From assembly GCA_946902985.2 (NCBI GenBank), contig OX336399.1, positions 163,476,911-163,540,910 on the forward strand: a stretch of 64,000 bases of DNA, written 5' to 3'. Position numbers and translations under genes: made by a program. Positions 1-11,639 of the stretch are shown in pieces. The notes under the pieces are model-generated. The model had not been told where the DNA came from, did not search any database, and worked only from the letters and a program-made list of their open reading frames with translations. Each line of letters begins with the position of its first letter. Positions within the stretch are counted from its first letter, which is position 1. Origin of the DNA: Meconema thalassinum. Taxonomy: Eukaryota; Arthropoda; Insecta; Orthoptera; Tettigoniidae.

Positions 1-1135
1 CTTATTTTTACCGCTAGATGTCATATCAGATAGCTGGAGTTGCCAATAATGGCAATAATTACCATTATAGGCGAGTTGCATACGACTGTTTATGTTCGAC
101 GATAATTATAACTATTTTATGTTCGAACATAAATATTCATAAATATCTCTCGATATTCTGTCGGTTGAATTCTTCTGCTTGGGAATTGTGTGGGCTCAGC
201 ATTTGATCTCTACCCAATAATGAATCCCAAAGCTTTGAAACATTGTTTATCACGAAGTAGCAGTGACAGATAGCGCACAGGTACCATGTATGATCATTTT
301 GTTATTTTGGTCAAATAACACAAAATTGGCTGTTACAAACGCTTTAAAATTAAAATGTATCGTATTATCTACTAGTTATTCTTCAAATTCGATGCGCATA
401 GAATGTGAACGGAAGGCGAATAAATATAGTCCCAAATAGAACAGTAACGGTATCTGGCGGAAAAGTTTCGCATAAGAAATCCATTTACTGAACAGAGAGC
501 TGGATTATAATTTCTGTGGAACTAATGTCATATGGCTGATTCCTCCATGACTTTCTAATGTGTTTATGTCAACAACAGCATTCACTGAAATTGTCGGCGA
601 AATCTTACGAATGTGTAGAAATTGGAGTTGCGGATATTAAGGTACAGTGCTATTTATTTTGAAATATTGTCCAGTTTGTGTATGCATTGTAACCACAATG
701 GTTGATCCAATATAGGCTCCATTGTCAACTTTCAAATCTTGTAATTCATGTCCGACATGTTGGATTTTGAATGCATATCAGACGCTTTCCTTACCTAATT
801 GGTCAATGAATGAAAATATTGAGCTCTGATTGGTTGGAAAAACTGTGTTATAAATAAAAGTAGTACTTTAATGACACCCATTATGATACAGTTTTCTGAC
901 ATTAAAATTTACATATCGACATCGTCGAACATAAAACACTTTAAACGATTCCCATTATTTACTGAATGTTTTCTGTTCCAAAAAAAATAGCGGATAACTT
1001 GATAACTTGAAAGTTTCTCCTGTCTCTGCTACAAACGCTATAACGATTGGTCGCAACTTCAATTCTTGCCATCTCGCGGTGCGTTAATAAATCGTTGTTT
1101 TATGTTGTTAATTCATGATGATGATGATGCTGATG
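1..1135. other. No gene recognised; AT-rich DNA
   Basis: Only short random-looking open frames are present. There is a small GAT-rich simple repeat at about 1111-1132 just before the LINE fragment. I see no splice-flanked coding segment, RNA gene or transposon terminus here. Confidence 0.5.
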
Positions 1136-2033
1136 ATGATATTCTTAACGGACCGGACGCTTTCATACAAAAACAAGGAACAACATACTACAAAAGCTCA
1201 GTGGAACAGGCTGGAGAGTAAACGCGACAGTACTGCGTACATAAGCTCTTGTCTTGGTCTCCCCAGTTGCGGAATACTGCTGCCATGTGTGGCTTAACAG
1301 TGCGCATGCTTCAAAAGTTGATACCTAACTGAATGACACCATGAGGACAATATCTGGCACCATCAAATCGACACCTCTAAAATGGCTACCCGTTTTATCC
1401 AACATCCATCCCCCTCACATACGAAGAAACTGGCTCTTGTAAGAGAATGGCAGAAGTGTCGTAGTAACCCTCAGCTGCCCTTACATCAGGACTGCAACCC
1501 TCAGAAACCGAAGAGATTAATATCCAGAAACCCATCACGGAAGCTAGGTGAGAAGCTCCTGGAAACACATTTTGATGCTGATGAGAATTGACCTCTTCAA
1601 ATCCTGACCGCCTGGGTTTAACCCATCATCCTTGAGGAGCTCCTCCTTGTTTCAACTTACCGAGAGGGGAATGAATATCTCTAAAACAGAACCAGGACAA
1701 ATCATGGCAGGTGTAAATTCTGGCTTCACAAGTGGGGTAGATCTAAAGACCTTTTCTGCGACTGTGATAATGCGCCCCAGACCATCCAGCAGGTTGTTAA
1801 ATGGATATCTCTAAACAGAATCAGGACAAATCATGGCAGGTGTAAATTCTGGCTTCACAAGTGGGTAGGATCTGAAGACCCATTCTGTGACTGTGATAAT
1901 GTGCCCCAGACCATCCAGCACGTAGTTATGGACTGCCCAAAAAGAAGATTCAATGGATCTGTTCAAGAACTACATAGTGCCTCAACAGAGACAGTGGACT
2001 GGCTGAAAAGTCTGGACATTAAGTTTTGAATGT
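1136..2033 (+). mobile_element. LINE (non-LTR retrotransposon) ORF2 C-terminal fragment
   Basis: Several frames read the region after the RT domain of an insect LINE. Visible pieces are a DRTLSY segment, a VAEYCCHVW-like segment, LNDTM and RTISGTIKSTPLKWLP with a shift between them, then PPHIRR, and finally a terminal Cys-rich motif (CDCDNVPQTIQHVVMDCP) followed by a stop near 2027. The minus-strand LINE at 58862-60165 has the same order of motifs (YAAPVW, RIVTGCLRLTP, IAPPNIRR, CDCGELQDPQHLL), so the two are probably related families. The copy is 5'-truncated, frameshifted and non-functional. Clade not assigned; a Jockey-superfamily LINE is likely. Confidence 0.75.
1671..1930 (+). repeat. 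130-bp head-to-tail duplication inside the LINE fragment
   Basis: Positions 1671-1800 and 1801-1930 are near-identical direct copies. Both contain GGACAAATCATGGCAGGTGT and the block encoding the terminal CDCDN Cys motif. They differ by scattered substitutions and single-base indels, so the duplication is not very recent. Confidence 0.9.
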
Positions 2034-2404
2034 TGATCTGTAAATAATTGTATTCAGGTTGTTTCAAAAATACTTTTTACAAACTTTGGGGATTGGTTCC
2101 TTACACCAAAACAACATATGTACATATGTCCCAAAATCCTTCGTTTTCGATTTATTAATGAAAGAACATTGTAAAGTGACACATTAATTGACAGCCTGTT
2201 TGGAAGTGTTTAACATATGAACTCATATCAAACAAGAAGTTCCGTGACGAACTAAAGAGCCTACTTTTCTTAAAATTTAAGATTCATGCCAATGATTAAT
2301 CTATATGGATCTATCTAGAATAATGACGAAATTAAGTTGGTAATATCGAAAATTCTAATTAGTTCGAAATACTGTATACCTGCCATAATGTAGCCTAATA
2401 GAGA

Positions 2405-3595
2405 ACTACAGTTGGCAGCCCTGGTGACTGAATATATTATTAGTTCCATCTCTTAGGTACAGAATACAACATTTGGTTGAAGTCCAATGGATAGCATGGA
2501 CGTTACATGCAGTTAAACATTGGATCTAACAGCGCTCGTAAAATCATGATGGCAACAATGACATACATGTATTGGTCAGATATAATCTGAAATAATATGA
2601 TCTATTGTTGTGTCAATTTTGAATGAAATCCATTAGTTAGTATAGAAGTTACATGTATTTTAAAATTGGACCTATCAGCAACCTTAGAATCATGTTGGCA
2701 GCACTGACATATATTAGTTACTCCAAATTAATCTAGAATGCCAGGTGCTATACGTGTGCAAAGTTTAGAGCTATTGGCTTGCATACTTTCTGATATATTG
2801 ATATTTGGGTAACAAAAATAGAGACAGTATTTATTAACAGTTGGCAGCCCTGGTTACTCTTAAGTATAGGCATAGTCATATCTGTTATGGTACACATAGC
2901 ACACACGAAATTTGATTGAAATCCAAATGATAGTATAGAAGTTACATGTATTTAAAGTTGGACCTCCCAGCAGGCTTATAATCATGTTGGTAGCACTGAC
3001 GTATATAAGTTACTCCAAATTAATATAGATTGTCAGGTACTATACGTGTGCATAGTTTAAAGCTATCGGCTTGCATACTTTCTGATATATGGGTATTTGG
3101 ATTTTTAAAAATGAGAGCATTTATTAACAGTAGGCAGCCCTGTTGGCTCAGTCATATCAGTTTATATACACATAGCGCATACGAAATTTTGTTGAAATCC
3201 AATTGATAGTGTAGAGGTTATATGCATTTCAAATTTGGACCTATCAGCAGGCTTATAATCAGTTTGGCAACACTGCCATGTATGGCCTCCTGGAAATTAA
3301 ACTGCATTATTATTATCTATACGTGTGCCAATTTTGAAATAGCTCCCATTCATACCTTCCATGATATCCAACATGGAGCTCAAATTTCAATTGCGATTTT
3401 TCAGCAGTTGGTAGCACTGAGATCATTTTCAAATATGGCCGTGAGATAATCGGGTATAGATCTTTACTCCTACCAAATTTTGTTTCGATTGCAGCAGCCG
3501 TTTAGGAGTTGATAGGGGGGGGGGGACACACACAGCCAGACAGTCAGAAGGACAGACAGACAGACATACAGACACACATTTGCTCGATCTCATAA
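2405..3595. repeat. Degenerate tandem array, units roughly 290 bp, ending in a simple repeat
   Basis: Recurring blocks are the GAAATCC-AA-TGATAGT-TAGA-GTTACATG segment (near 2470, 2625, 2925, 3195), TTGGACCTATCAGCAGGCTTATAATCATGTTGG-AGCACTGAC, and TTATTAACAGT-GGCAGCCCTG (2406-2420 region, 2836, 3123). The array ends with a run of G at about 3519-3530 and a CAGA-type simple repeat (about 3540-3580). Non-coding. Confidence 0.8.
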
Positions 3596-3639
3596 GTCTA
3601 CTTTTTCCTCATTTTTGCAAAATGTGAAATGTAGGCTAA

Positions 3640-4040
3640 AAAATGTTTCTGACAGAAGGAAGAACTGTCATATGCACAGGTGTTCCAGAATACTTTGTTT
3701 TCCCGGAAGAGACTGTTGAACACGTTGGTACACTGATAACACTTCACCACACACAGCTCACAACAAGTGCTCAAAGTGTCCTCCTTTTGCGTCGAGACAT
3801 ACATGAACATGTCGCATCATGGACTGCCGGGACCCATTCAAAGACCCCGGGCTGGTGTCGAATGTTGTCACAGGCGTCCAGTATACGTCGATGAAGAGTT
3901 TCCACGTCCGGGATGGCTACGGCATTCACCAATTGTTTCAGGTGCCCCACTATCCGTGCATAGCGCAATGCCGTTGTGTGGTTGGAATCAAACGTACCCG
4001 ATGAGTATACCCATGTGTTGAACACTCCCATCACGGACTA
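3640..4040 (-). pseudogene. Transposase C-terminal remnant
   Basis: Read on the minus strand, 4034-3771 gives an 87-aa frame (FNTWVYSSG, VETLHRRILDACDNIR, QPGVFEWV). Shifted frames then give an arginine-rich piece with VHVCLDA and the terminal GGHFEHLL just before a stop. That ending is what I know from DUF4817/DDE-type transposases common in insects. The catalytic core is absent and frames are broken, so this is a relic. It fits as the transposase remainder of the TIR element around it. Confidence 0.6.
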
Positions 4041-4143
4041 CAAAGGGGTCGGGGACACATGGTCATATAACCTTGTTTTCTTCTGTCGGTGTCAGAAACC
4101 CATCCCCGAAGTTTGTCAAAGTATTTCTGAAACACCCTGTACA

Positions 4144-7100
4144 TAAATATTGTAAGATATATGTATTTATAATGAATCCTTGTTTTGTCATACGATATAT
4201 ATTGTACCCAATTGTCATCATGTGGAACATGTGTTCGTATCCCAGCTAACTCACGGTCTTTCGAGGTATGGGACGTTCATGCCCACCATACGACCACATG
4301 TTCAGGATTTGAGTCTGTCAGGTAACTACTCTACATGAAAGAAACAACATATTCCTAAATACAACATTTACTGATATAAAGTCATGGCTATACAACAAAA
4401 TACAAACAAAGGATAATTTACATTTAATTCCCACAATGAAAATCAAGGTTATTTTGTGAGTCTCTTCTTAATTAGTGCTTCACTGCACTCAAATCTATTT
4501 CTAGCATCCTATCATTGATACTTTCAGACATCTACGAGTCTCCATAGCGTTCTTCCCGTGGCACAATTTAACATATTGGAGTATCACAACACAATAGTCA
4601 TATTACATTAAATTACATTAGTTCAGTAATAATTAAACATTAATTATTTCTTTTTTACGGGCATTTACTTTCATTGACATAAATTCATTACCTTATGCCT
4701 TACTTAACAAATGTTGTGTCGTGAGAATCGTCTTCCTTTTTCCCATCAATATGAAACGCTAAAAGTGGTACGTTTTCCCTTCCAAAATACACATGGATAG
4801 AAATGTTTATAGTTTCACCATACAACGATTTTCTGGGTCTGGTCGAAATTATTATCGTTACAAACGTGTCATGTTCTTGAAATCACTTACCCGTCTGCAT
4901 AAATCAGTGTGAACTGTGCAAAAATGCACTTTAAAAAGATGCCTATATTTATTTGGTTCAGCGTTCCTCCTCAGAGAATAACTGAGCCAAATATTATCCG
5001 ATCACAACGATCAAACAAGGTATGTGTGTTGAAACACATCATTTAATTCAATTGGCATCATCACAACAATCATATCTTAATTACATTTCGAAATATCGAG
5101 ATTCTTCAGTGTCCCACCATGCTTCTAAAATAAAGGGACCAGGTCAACAGACCTGCCTTTCAAGCATGCAATAAAATTAGTTCCAGCTGGCCGAGCAAGA
5201 TGGCCGCCGTCCTCGTTTTCTACATACCACCCCCCTTGACTGCTAGCAAGGTCATCTTTGTTTACAATTGCAGTACAAAGGAGTTACGCTGAGTGTTGTC
5301 TCTATTAATTGAGTCATTCTAATTATTTACCACCTATATTTATAGTGTAATGGGCTCAACTCGCCTCCTATTAACATTCATGGCTGGGGATGGATCCGGT
5401 AATAGCCTTGCCGTTCTGTGGCGAATACTAGTGGCTTCGGGCGCGCATCATAATGAGAATACAAGATTCCTCATCAGCAGCTGCCTAAATAATAATAAGG
5501 AAATCTGCGTTTCCTATACGACGAACATGATTCTCCCCTCAGGGCAGATCAATTAATACATGTGCTCACGGGGTCTCGAAGAGCATCCCTCGTGGCAATT
5601 ATTCCTGCAAGCCGTGGATACAGATACCCTCCGTACCACTCGCTGCGAATAATACAAGTATGCATCACGGCAATACTATCTCGTAGATTAGCCAACTTTT
5701 CACCTAACGTGCAAGCTATGTTAGAGTGGTCCCCGCAACTTTATTGACGTAAATCACTTGATTCTACGTTACCTCGCTCGCTATGTGCGGCTCAAACAAT
5801 ACTTCTCATAGATGACTCAATTATTGAGGCACTCACGTCCTCTCTGCAATTACTCTTAAGCCAAAGCTTCAAATAGCTCCAAAAACAACTATAAATTTAC
5901 TGGCGTACATTACTTTAATGGTCCTCAAATACAATCCTAAGAATTGACCATATCAAATATTCATTCAACACATCACTGACACTGAAAAACTCTCGTATCT
6001 CGCTATATTTTACGTTACTTTCTTACTGTTTACCAAATACAGTATCTTTATATTAGACATGACGCACTTTGAACGTTCTTTAGGCCTGAAATGCCTATCA
6101 CTTTACTGATTACTGTTACCGACCCCAGATTATTATTATTATTATTATTATCATTTAACGTTACCGTTACATTCATCACTATCTTAGGCCTGAATGGCCC
6201 TAAACAAATCACCCTCCAAGCCATATTCTACCAAAAATACGAGTGGTTAAAGCTCGTACATAAGTGACTGTTACATCTTACTCTTAAAGTGATGCCTCGT
6301 TGTATGGTGAACTATCTAATTAGAATAACATTGTAAATTTGTACTCACTTTTCATTTTCCCTGGATTATTCCAGCACACCAGCCACGAGCCTACCATGAT
6401 GCTTGGTTTAAGCCATCATGCTATATCTCACACGACACATGGTAATAATATTTTTATCACTGGTTTTTCTCATTTTAAGACAAAACATATTATATCACAA
6501 TACACATAAACACTTTTGAAATCACTGTAATAAAACGTATATACACTTCTCGCACTATTTCACATGTGGATCCTTAATTGGACTCCTCCTAACGCCTGAC
6601 CTCAGAGATGCAATGCAGCTACGACAACCGCTGGTCTCCGTGAAAGTCTATCTTGCATGTATGTGCGTTCGATTCTCGTCACCTTCAATACTGTTCATTT
6701 CACCGTCATGATTACTTGTGATGCCTTCCCCGCTCCCGTAATTGAAGTGATCCTGACGATACTGCGTCATTTATAACTATGACAATACCTCCTGGTATTC
6801 AGTGTCCAAAAACGTCCTAAATTATTCCTCCGCTGTAGCGAATTACACTTGCGTATAATAATGGATAAATTTCTGCTGTAGATTAAATCTTACGCGATTC
6901 ATAATTACTATTAAGAAGCTGTATGATGTGCTTCCATTGTTCTTCAAATACACTCGAGCGTCGATACTCTAACATTTCGCGCACTTACTGGCAGCGTTTT
7001 AGTTTACGTGTAGACTAAATATGAACTGCAGATGAACTGAAGACGAACTGGCTTGGTCTGCTCTGCTCCCCCTATATAAAGGTTTCTCATAAAATGTAGT

Positions 7101-8052
7101 CCACAGGACATACGAGAGCGACTCCTTTCTTGAAATAATGCATTTCCATTCAAAACGACGTATACACCTCGTTTATCTAGGTGTGGAAGTCCCATAATCA
7201 CTCTCGTGCAAGCGATCGCTTCGGCCAATTAATTACAATTAATTGCCTTTTCCATAGCGTCATGACACCACCATGGTAAATCCCCTCGTGCGGGTCTCCG
7301 AATCATTCCTCTCACGCGTAGGCTCTGTGTTCACAGGCTTATTTAGAGATATAGGCTTTAACATAGGTGTGAGACCACTCCTAAATTATCTCTCCTAGAA
7401 TATATTCACCTGGGTGTACATTTTACTCCATTTAAATGCTCCAATTGGCTGCAATCAATCAATTTCCGTGGGCTATTACCCCCACTCCGGTCTCAAGCGT
7501 TGTCGATCGGTGAACCCCAGGGTCATTAATTTCGAGCTGTCCCAGAGGTCCAGACGAAATGAGTTCCTTCGGCGACACGAATCTCCGCCCCTCTGCTGGC
7601 TGCGATTAGTAAACTGTCAAGCTGGCTTGCTTTCAGGCTTCGAAGACGTACATATGACTGCATTTTCTAACAATTTTTCCCTTAAACAGCTATGATATTC
7701 ACATTCTAGCCGTGAAATCATGCTATATTATTATATGTCATTATACAAATCATTGCTCTTCGTGTTCCCTGTAGCTGTTCCCCCTCAGAGATCAATGGTT
7801 CGACTCTAGGCATAATCATGGGCCTGGTCTTCTCTGATACGACCCGAGTTCGATGCCAATCTGCCGTGTCCCATTGGGCACAATATAAATAAATAAATAA
7901 ATAATGATAATTCTTGTTTTATGGGGCGTAACATCAATTCATTCATTCATAATTATTCATTCGGGAGACTGGGGACATCTTGGTCATCAAGCCCGTGTAG
8001 TTGGTTGTGTGTTAAACTTATCTGATAATCTCTATTCCTGGTATGACCGTAT
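4144..8052. other. No gene recognised; AT-rich non-coding DNA
   Basis: A TTA/ATT simple repeat lies at about 6129-6151. At 7800-7905 there is a short segment with a tRNA B-box-like GAGTTCGATGCC and an AAAT-repeat tail (7884-7903), possibly a truncated SINE. The open frames here (for example 7414-7695) show no recognisable domain and no codon-like pattern. Confidence 0.5.
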
Positions 8053-8065
8053 TAGAGTGTGTAAT

Positions 8066-8515
8066 GCAGAGCTTCTATGCCCAAGATAACGGGTTCAAAT
8101 CTGGCCGAAGTCATCGGATTTTTTAAGAGCGTTAAAAATCTCTTCGCAGGAGAAGTAAAGCCGGCGGCCCCATGTGATAGATTCATGGCATGAAAAAGAA
8201 CCTTTCACTAACTACACTTGTAGGTTAGTTTGATAACGCTATATTAGTTCCAACGTTCGCCACCAAGTGCTGACTACGATGGCATTTAGTAGCCTCGTCC
8301 GCAGCTAGGTCTCGTGGACGGTAGTATTTGGTGGCAAAAGTAGGAACTACTTGAAAAAATTAATCGTCTACAGTCCTACCTGAATCACAGATTACACACA
8401 CTAATACAGCCATCACAATTAACACCGGTTGTCAGACAGATTCTACACACACCCAAAGTACACGGGGCTACATGACCGCGTTGTCGCAGCCCCTAAATTA
8501 AGGAGCCAACCAACC
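8066..8515 (+). mobile_element. SINE type b, 5'-truncated, tail type T1
   Basis: The copy contains GCCCAAGATAACGGGTTCAA, a tRNA B-box-like motif, followed by CTGGCCGAAGTC and a body shared with 28411-28933 and, in its first part, 52369-52770. Its tail (ACACACTAATACAGCCATCA ... CACGGGGCTACATGACC) is tail type T1. A 13-bp target-site duplication, TAGAGTGTGTAAT, flanks it at 8053-8065 and 8516-8528. The A-box end of the head is missing. It was transcribed by Pol III and mobilised by a LINE in trans (family knowledge). Confidence 0.85.
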
Positions 8516-8734
8516 TAGAGTGTGTAATTGTATAAGGGACAGGGATGGGGTAGGCACCACGTGACTTCAAAATCCAGGGATTTTCTCCGAGGGAGTGAGT
8601 GGAAAACCACACTCCAATAGCCGCTAACAGCGCCGAGAATTAATCCTGCAACTATAGGACATACTGCAGCTTTCGTCGTCTCGGTCGTGGTGCACGGCCA
8701 CATCGCGAAGATTTTACAATCCATGCAAAAGCGA

Positions 8735-8890
8735 TGATGAATTAGAGCTAGCGCTTAGAGACAGACCAGCGGGGCTAACCAAGCGACCTGAATGCTCACG
8801 ACCGCAACCGATCACCCATCCCCCTCGGGACAATCAGACTAGCGGGGCAGTCAGCTGTTCCTCGTTGAGACAGTCTCAGGCCCTCACTGG
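8735..8890 (-). repeat. Dispersed repeat, second copy at 29915-30075
   Basis: The reverse complement (GGTCGCTTGGTTAGCCCCGC, then TGGTCTGTCTCTAAGCGCTAG) matches 29915-30075 (GGTCGCTTCGTTAGCCCCGC, then TGTTCTGTCTCTAAGCGCTAG), with flanking CAGCTGACTGCC and GGGGGATGG blocks also shared. Nature unknown. Confidence 0.7.
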
Positions 8891-9407
8891 ACAACTGAAA
8901 TAAACTAAAGTCCATGCGCTGAATCTCCAGCAGGGTGTCCATCCTCTTATCTCCACTAACATCTTCCCTGGCCCTTTCTCAACAGCTTATGAATTGCTTG
9001 GAAAATCCGTTTCATGTACCTGAGTTTCTAGTGAACAAATATTGTCATACCGACTGTTCTGAATTACCGTATATCTCACTTGCAAAAAATACTTTTTTTT
9101 ACAGTAATGGACAGAACATGTAATTTTAAAACATGTAAAGTAAAATTATGTTTAAAAAAATGTATTTTTGATCAAATATGTAAAATAAAAACACAGAATA
9201 TATTATTTACATTAAAAATTGAAAATATGTAAAACAAATGTCATTATGATCAGATATGTAAAAATAAAATGTAATTATACGATAGCTAAGGTTCTAATTC
9301 ATGGACATTGATCATTTTTATCATTTCAAATGATTTTGTCGACTTCGTCGTTATGCTTGGGTCCAACGTTATGCGTTACGGAGACGGAAGTGACGTCATA
9401 CAGCCAC

Positions 9408-10240
9408 GCGGGAAGCAGAAGCTAATGGTTATTGGAGTCTGTTGAAAGAGTCCTGAGGCGTCAAGCGACCTGGGGCTTTGAGTGAAGCGAACACAAGAAT
9501 ACAAGGTGACTTCTAAAGAGATATACAAGATGCCATATAAGAATACAGGGTGCCTCGTAAAGTGGTGTACAAAATGGCAGAGAAGAATACAAGGTGACCC
9601 CAAAAGAGGTGCACAAGATGTCAGACAAGAATACAGGGTGCCTCCTAAAGAGGTGCACAAGATGTCAGACAAGAATACAGGGTGCCTCCTAGAGGGGGGC
9701 AGGATGTCAGAGCAAAATACAGTACAAGATGCCAGATAACAATACAGGGTGACTCATAAAGAGATATATAAGATGCCAGATAAGAATACAAGGTGACTCT
9801 TAAAGAGGTGTACAAGAAGGCAGAGAAGAATACAGGGTGACCCCGAAAGAGGTGCACAAGATGTCAGACAAGATTACAGGGTGACTCCTAAAGAGGTGTA
9901 CAAGATGTCACACAAGAATACAGGGTGACTTCTAAAGAGATATACAAGATGACAGATAAGAATACAGGTTGTCTCCTAAAGAGGTGTGCAGGATGTCAGA
10001 GCAAATTACAGGGTCACACTTAACGAGGTGTACAGTATGTTAGATTCAATTCAAATACAGGGTGACCCTTAAAGAGGTTTGCGAGATATCATATTGAAAT
10101 AATGGGTGACTCTTAAAGAGTTGTAAAAGATATCAGACTCAAATACAGGGTGACCCTTAAAGAGGTGCCCGTGCGGGAAGCCTAAGTTAATTGGTAATGG
10201 AGTCTGTTGAAAGTGTCCTGGGGCTTCGAGCGAAGCGTGA
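9408..10240 (+). repeat. Direct repeats flanking the minisatellite
   Basis: Left 9408-9487 and right 10171-10240 share GCGGGAAGC, TGGAGTCTGTTGAAAG, GTCCTG and CTTYGAGYGAAGCG, with an extra block of about 20 bp in the left copy. The minisatellite therefore sits between two copies of one sequence. Confidence 0.75.
9488..10168. repeat. 44-bp minisatellite, about 15 copies
   Basis: The unit is roughly AATACAGGGTGCCTCCTAAA followed by GAGGTGCACAAGATGTCAGACAAG. The period is 44 bp, measured from ATACAGGGTGCC at 9631 and 9675. Later units diverge (GAGATATA, GAGGTTTG). Because 44 is not a multiple of 3, the repeat-like open frames on both strands shift frame from unit to unit, so I treat them as non-coding. 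Confidence 0.92.
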
Positions 10241-10414
10241 AGCCCTCCTGAGCCTTTCTAACATGTGTAGCATTTGTAGCATGCGTCATTTGAAATGATA
10301 TACCGTACGTCTAGTCTTTCAGACTGACTGTAATTTTTTAGTTATGTATAAGCAAAGGGAAAACATATGTATTTACCTAAAAATCCTAGCCTTAGTGATC
10401 GGGTACCTCTGCGC

Positions 10415-10495
10415 TGGTCTGTCTCAACTTGCGAGCATACAATAGGATAGAGAGGGCGCCGCCAGAGGAACATGGCGCCTAAGCCCGAGCTGTCA
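10415..10495 (+). repeat. Dispersed repeat, inverted copy at about 29195-29240
   Basis: GCGAGCATACAATAGGATAG followed by AGAGGGCGCC recurs as its reverse complement at about 29205-29235 (GGCGCTCGC replaces GGCGCCGCC at the far side). A GCTGGTCTGTCTCAAC motif just upstream resembles the 8735/29915 repeat, so these pieces may belong to one family. Confidence 0.6.
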
Positions 10496-10507
10496 GCGTG
10501 AGTGGGA

Positions 10508-10775
10508 GGCTTGCCACGGTGGGTGTGTGGTTATAGTGTCGGACTACCAACCCCAAGTTTTCAGGTTCGCTCCTGGCCATGGTAAGTGATTTTTGAAAGG
10601 CGACAAAAAACACGATGCTCATGTCATACGTTGTTGGCATGTTAAAGAACACATTTGAATTCGGTAGGCCGTGTTTATAATGGCAAAATTAATCTCGGGA
10701 TTTTCCGCCAACATGAAGTTCCTAATTTCGCTATTAGAAAGCGGTATAGCGTCAAGGAGCATAGATATCGAACAG
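10508..10775 (+). mobile_element. SINE type d, 3'-incomplete
   Basis: The head GCCACGGTGGGTGTGTGGTT with B-box-like CAGGTTCGCTCCTGG is followed by GTAAGTGATTTTTGAAAGGC and GGCCGTGTTTATAATGGCAA. The same order is seen in the full copy on the minus strand at 35004-35382. Similarity stops around GTCAAGGAGCATAGAT. No target-site duplication was found. Confidence 0.8.
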
Positions 10776-10789
10776 GTTGGTATGAGTGA

Positions 10790-11279
10790 CTAACATGTGC
10801 TCCGTGTTTATAAGTTAAATAGTTTAGTAAAGTGCACTGCTCGGGACAAGGATAAGTTCACACTGAATCGGTGAGTAATAAAGGTCATTTGGATGTATAA
10901 ATCTTAATACAACATCAATGGACTAGCTACATCTAGGATATTTTCTAAGCGTGTGGATGCATAACCAACAAAAGCGACTTTCAACTGTTCGTTTGAACGC
11001 CTGTGCTACCATGGAGGAAAGAAAGGGAGGAGATGCCTTCGCTGCGCTGCCTAGCGCAAGCTGCTGGAGCCAAACGGCTCGCCCACTTTGGTTGCAAGAA
11101 AATGGCTGTCCCTATGCTTAAAGCCGTAAACCACTCCAAATAGTAATGGATTTTAATGACATAAAACTGCAATGACAAGTCAAGATTATTTCTTGGATAG
11201 GCAGAATACATTCTGTACATCACGGTATTTGGCACAAATAAGCTGCGTTATCGTTTTAAAGGCCAATTTAAATATAAAT
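10790..11279. other. Non-coding; contains a dispersed repeat piece
   Basis: At about 11005-11100 the sequence TGTGCTACCATGGAGGAAAG ... GAGATGCCTTCGC ... GCCCACTTTGGTTGCA matches the reverse complement of about 12310-12420. No gene is recognised. Confidence 0.5.
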
Positions 11280-11293
11280 ATGAGAGCACTTTG

Positions 11294-11624
11294 TAGCCTC
11301 CGTGGCTTAGGCGGCAGCACGCCGGCCTCTCACCGCTGGGTCCGTGGTTCAAATCCCGGTCACTCCATGTGAGATTTGTGCTGGACAAAGCAGAGGCAGA
11401 CAGGTTTTTCTCCGGGTACTCCGGTTTTCCCTGTCACAATTTCATTCCAGCAACACTCTCCACTATCATTTCATCTCATCTGTCATTCATTTAATCATTG
11501 CCCCAGGGGAGTGCGACAGGTTTCGGCAGCCGGCACAGTTCATATCCTCGCCGCTAGATGGGGGCTTCATTCATTCCATTTCCTGACCCGGTCGGTCGAC
11601 TGGAAGATGGCTGTGGATTTTTTC
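11294..11624 (+). mobile_element. SINE type a, copy 1
   Basis: A tRNA-derived head shows an A-box (TGGCTTAGGCGG) and a B-box (GGTTCAAATCCCGG). A body of about 260 bp follows and ends CTGTGGATTTTTTC. Flanks are ATGAGAGCACTTTG (11280-11293) and ATGAGAGCACCTTTG (11625-11639), a target-site duplication with one inserted base. Two more copies occur at 26365 and 27443. Confidence 0.93.
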
Positions 11625-11639
11625 ATGAGAGCACCTTTG

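Larger units (their letters stand above)
2055..4139. mobile_element. TIR DNA transposon relic (Tc1/mariner-like), filled by a tandem array
   Basis: The left end begins CAGGTTGTTTCAAAAATAC at 2055. The reverse complement of the right end (to 4139) begins CAGGGTGTTTCAGAAATAC. Similarity continues for about 90 bp, including ACAAACTT-GGGGAT and a TATGT-CC stretch. The right flank is TA; the left flank has decayed. The interior holds a minus-strand transposase C-terminus (3640-4040) and a tandem-repeat block that does not belong to a transposase. Assignment rests on the TIR pair, the TA and the DUF4817/DDE-type C-terminus. Confidence 0.65.

Noticed and set aside
9376..9857. Repeat-like open frames on both strands over the minisatellite (for example a 98-aa minus frame)
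   Set aside because: They are translations of the 44-bp tandem repeat, change frame from unit to unit and occur on both strands equally.
9488..10168. Regular spaced repeats resembling a CRISPR array
   Set aside because: Units are contiguous and degenerate with no unique spacers, and the context is an insect genome.
11294..11370. tRNA gene suggested by A-box and B-box motifs
   Set aside because: No complete cloverleaf follows; the same sequence recurs three times with a 260-bp body and target duplications, so it is a SINE.
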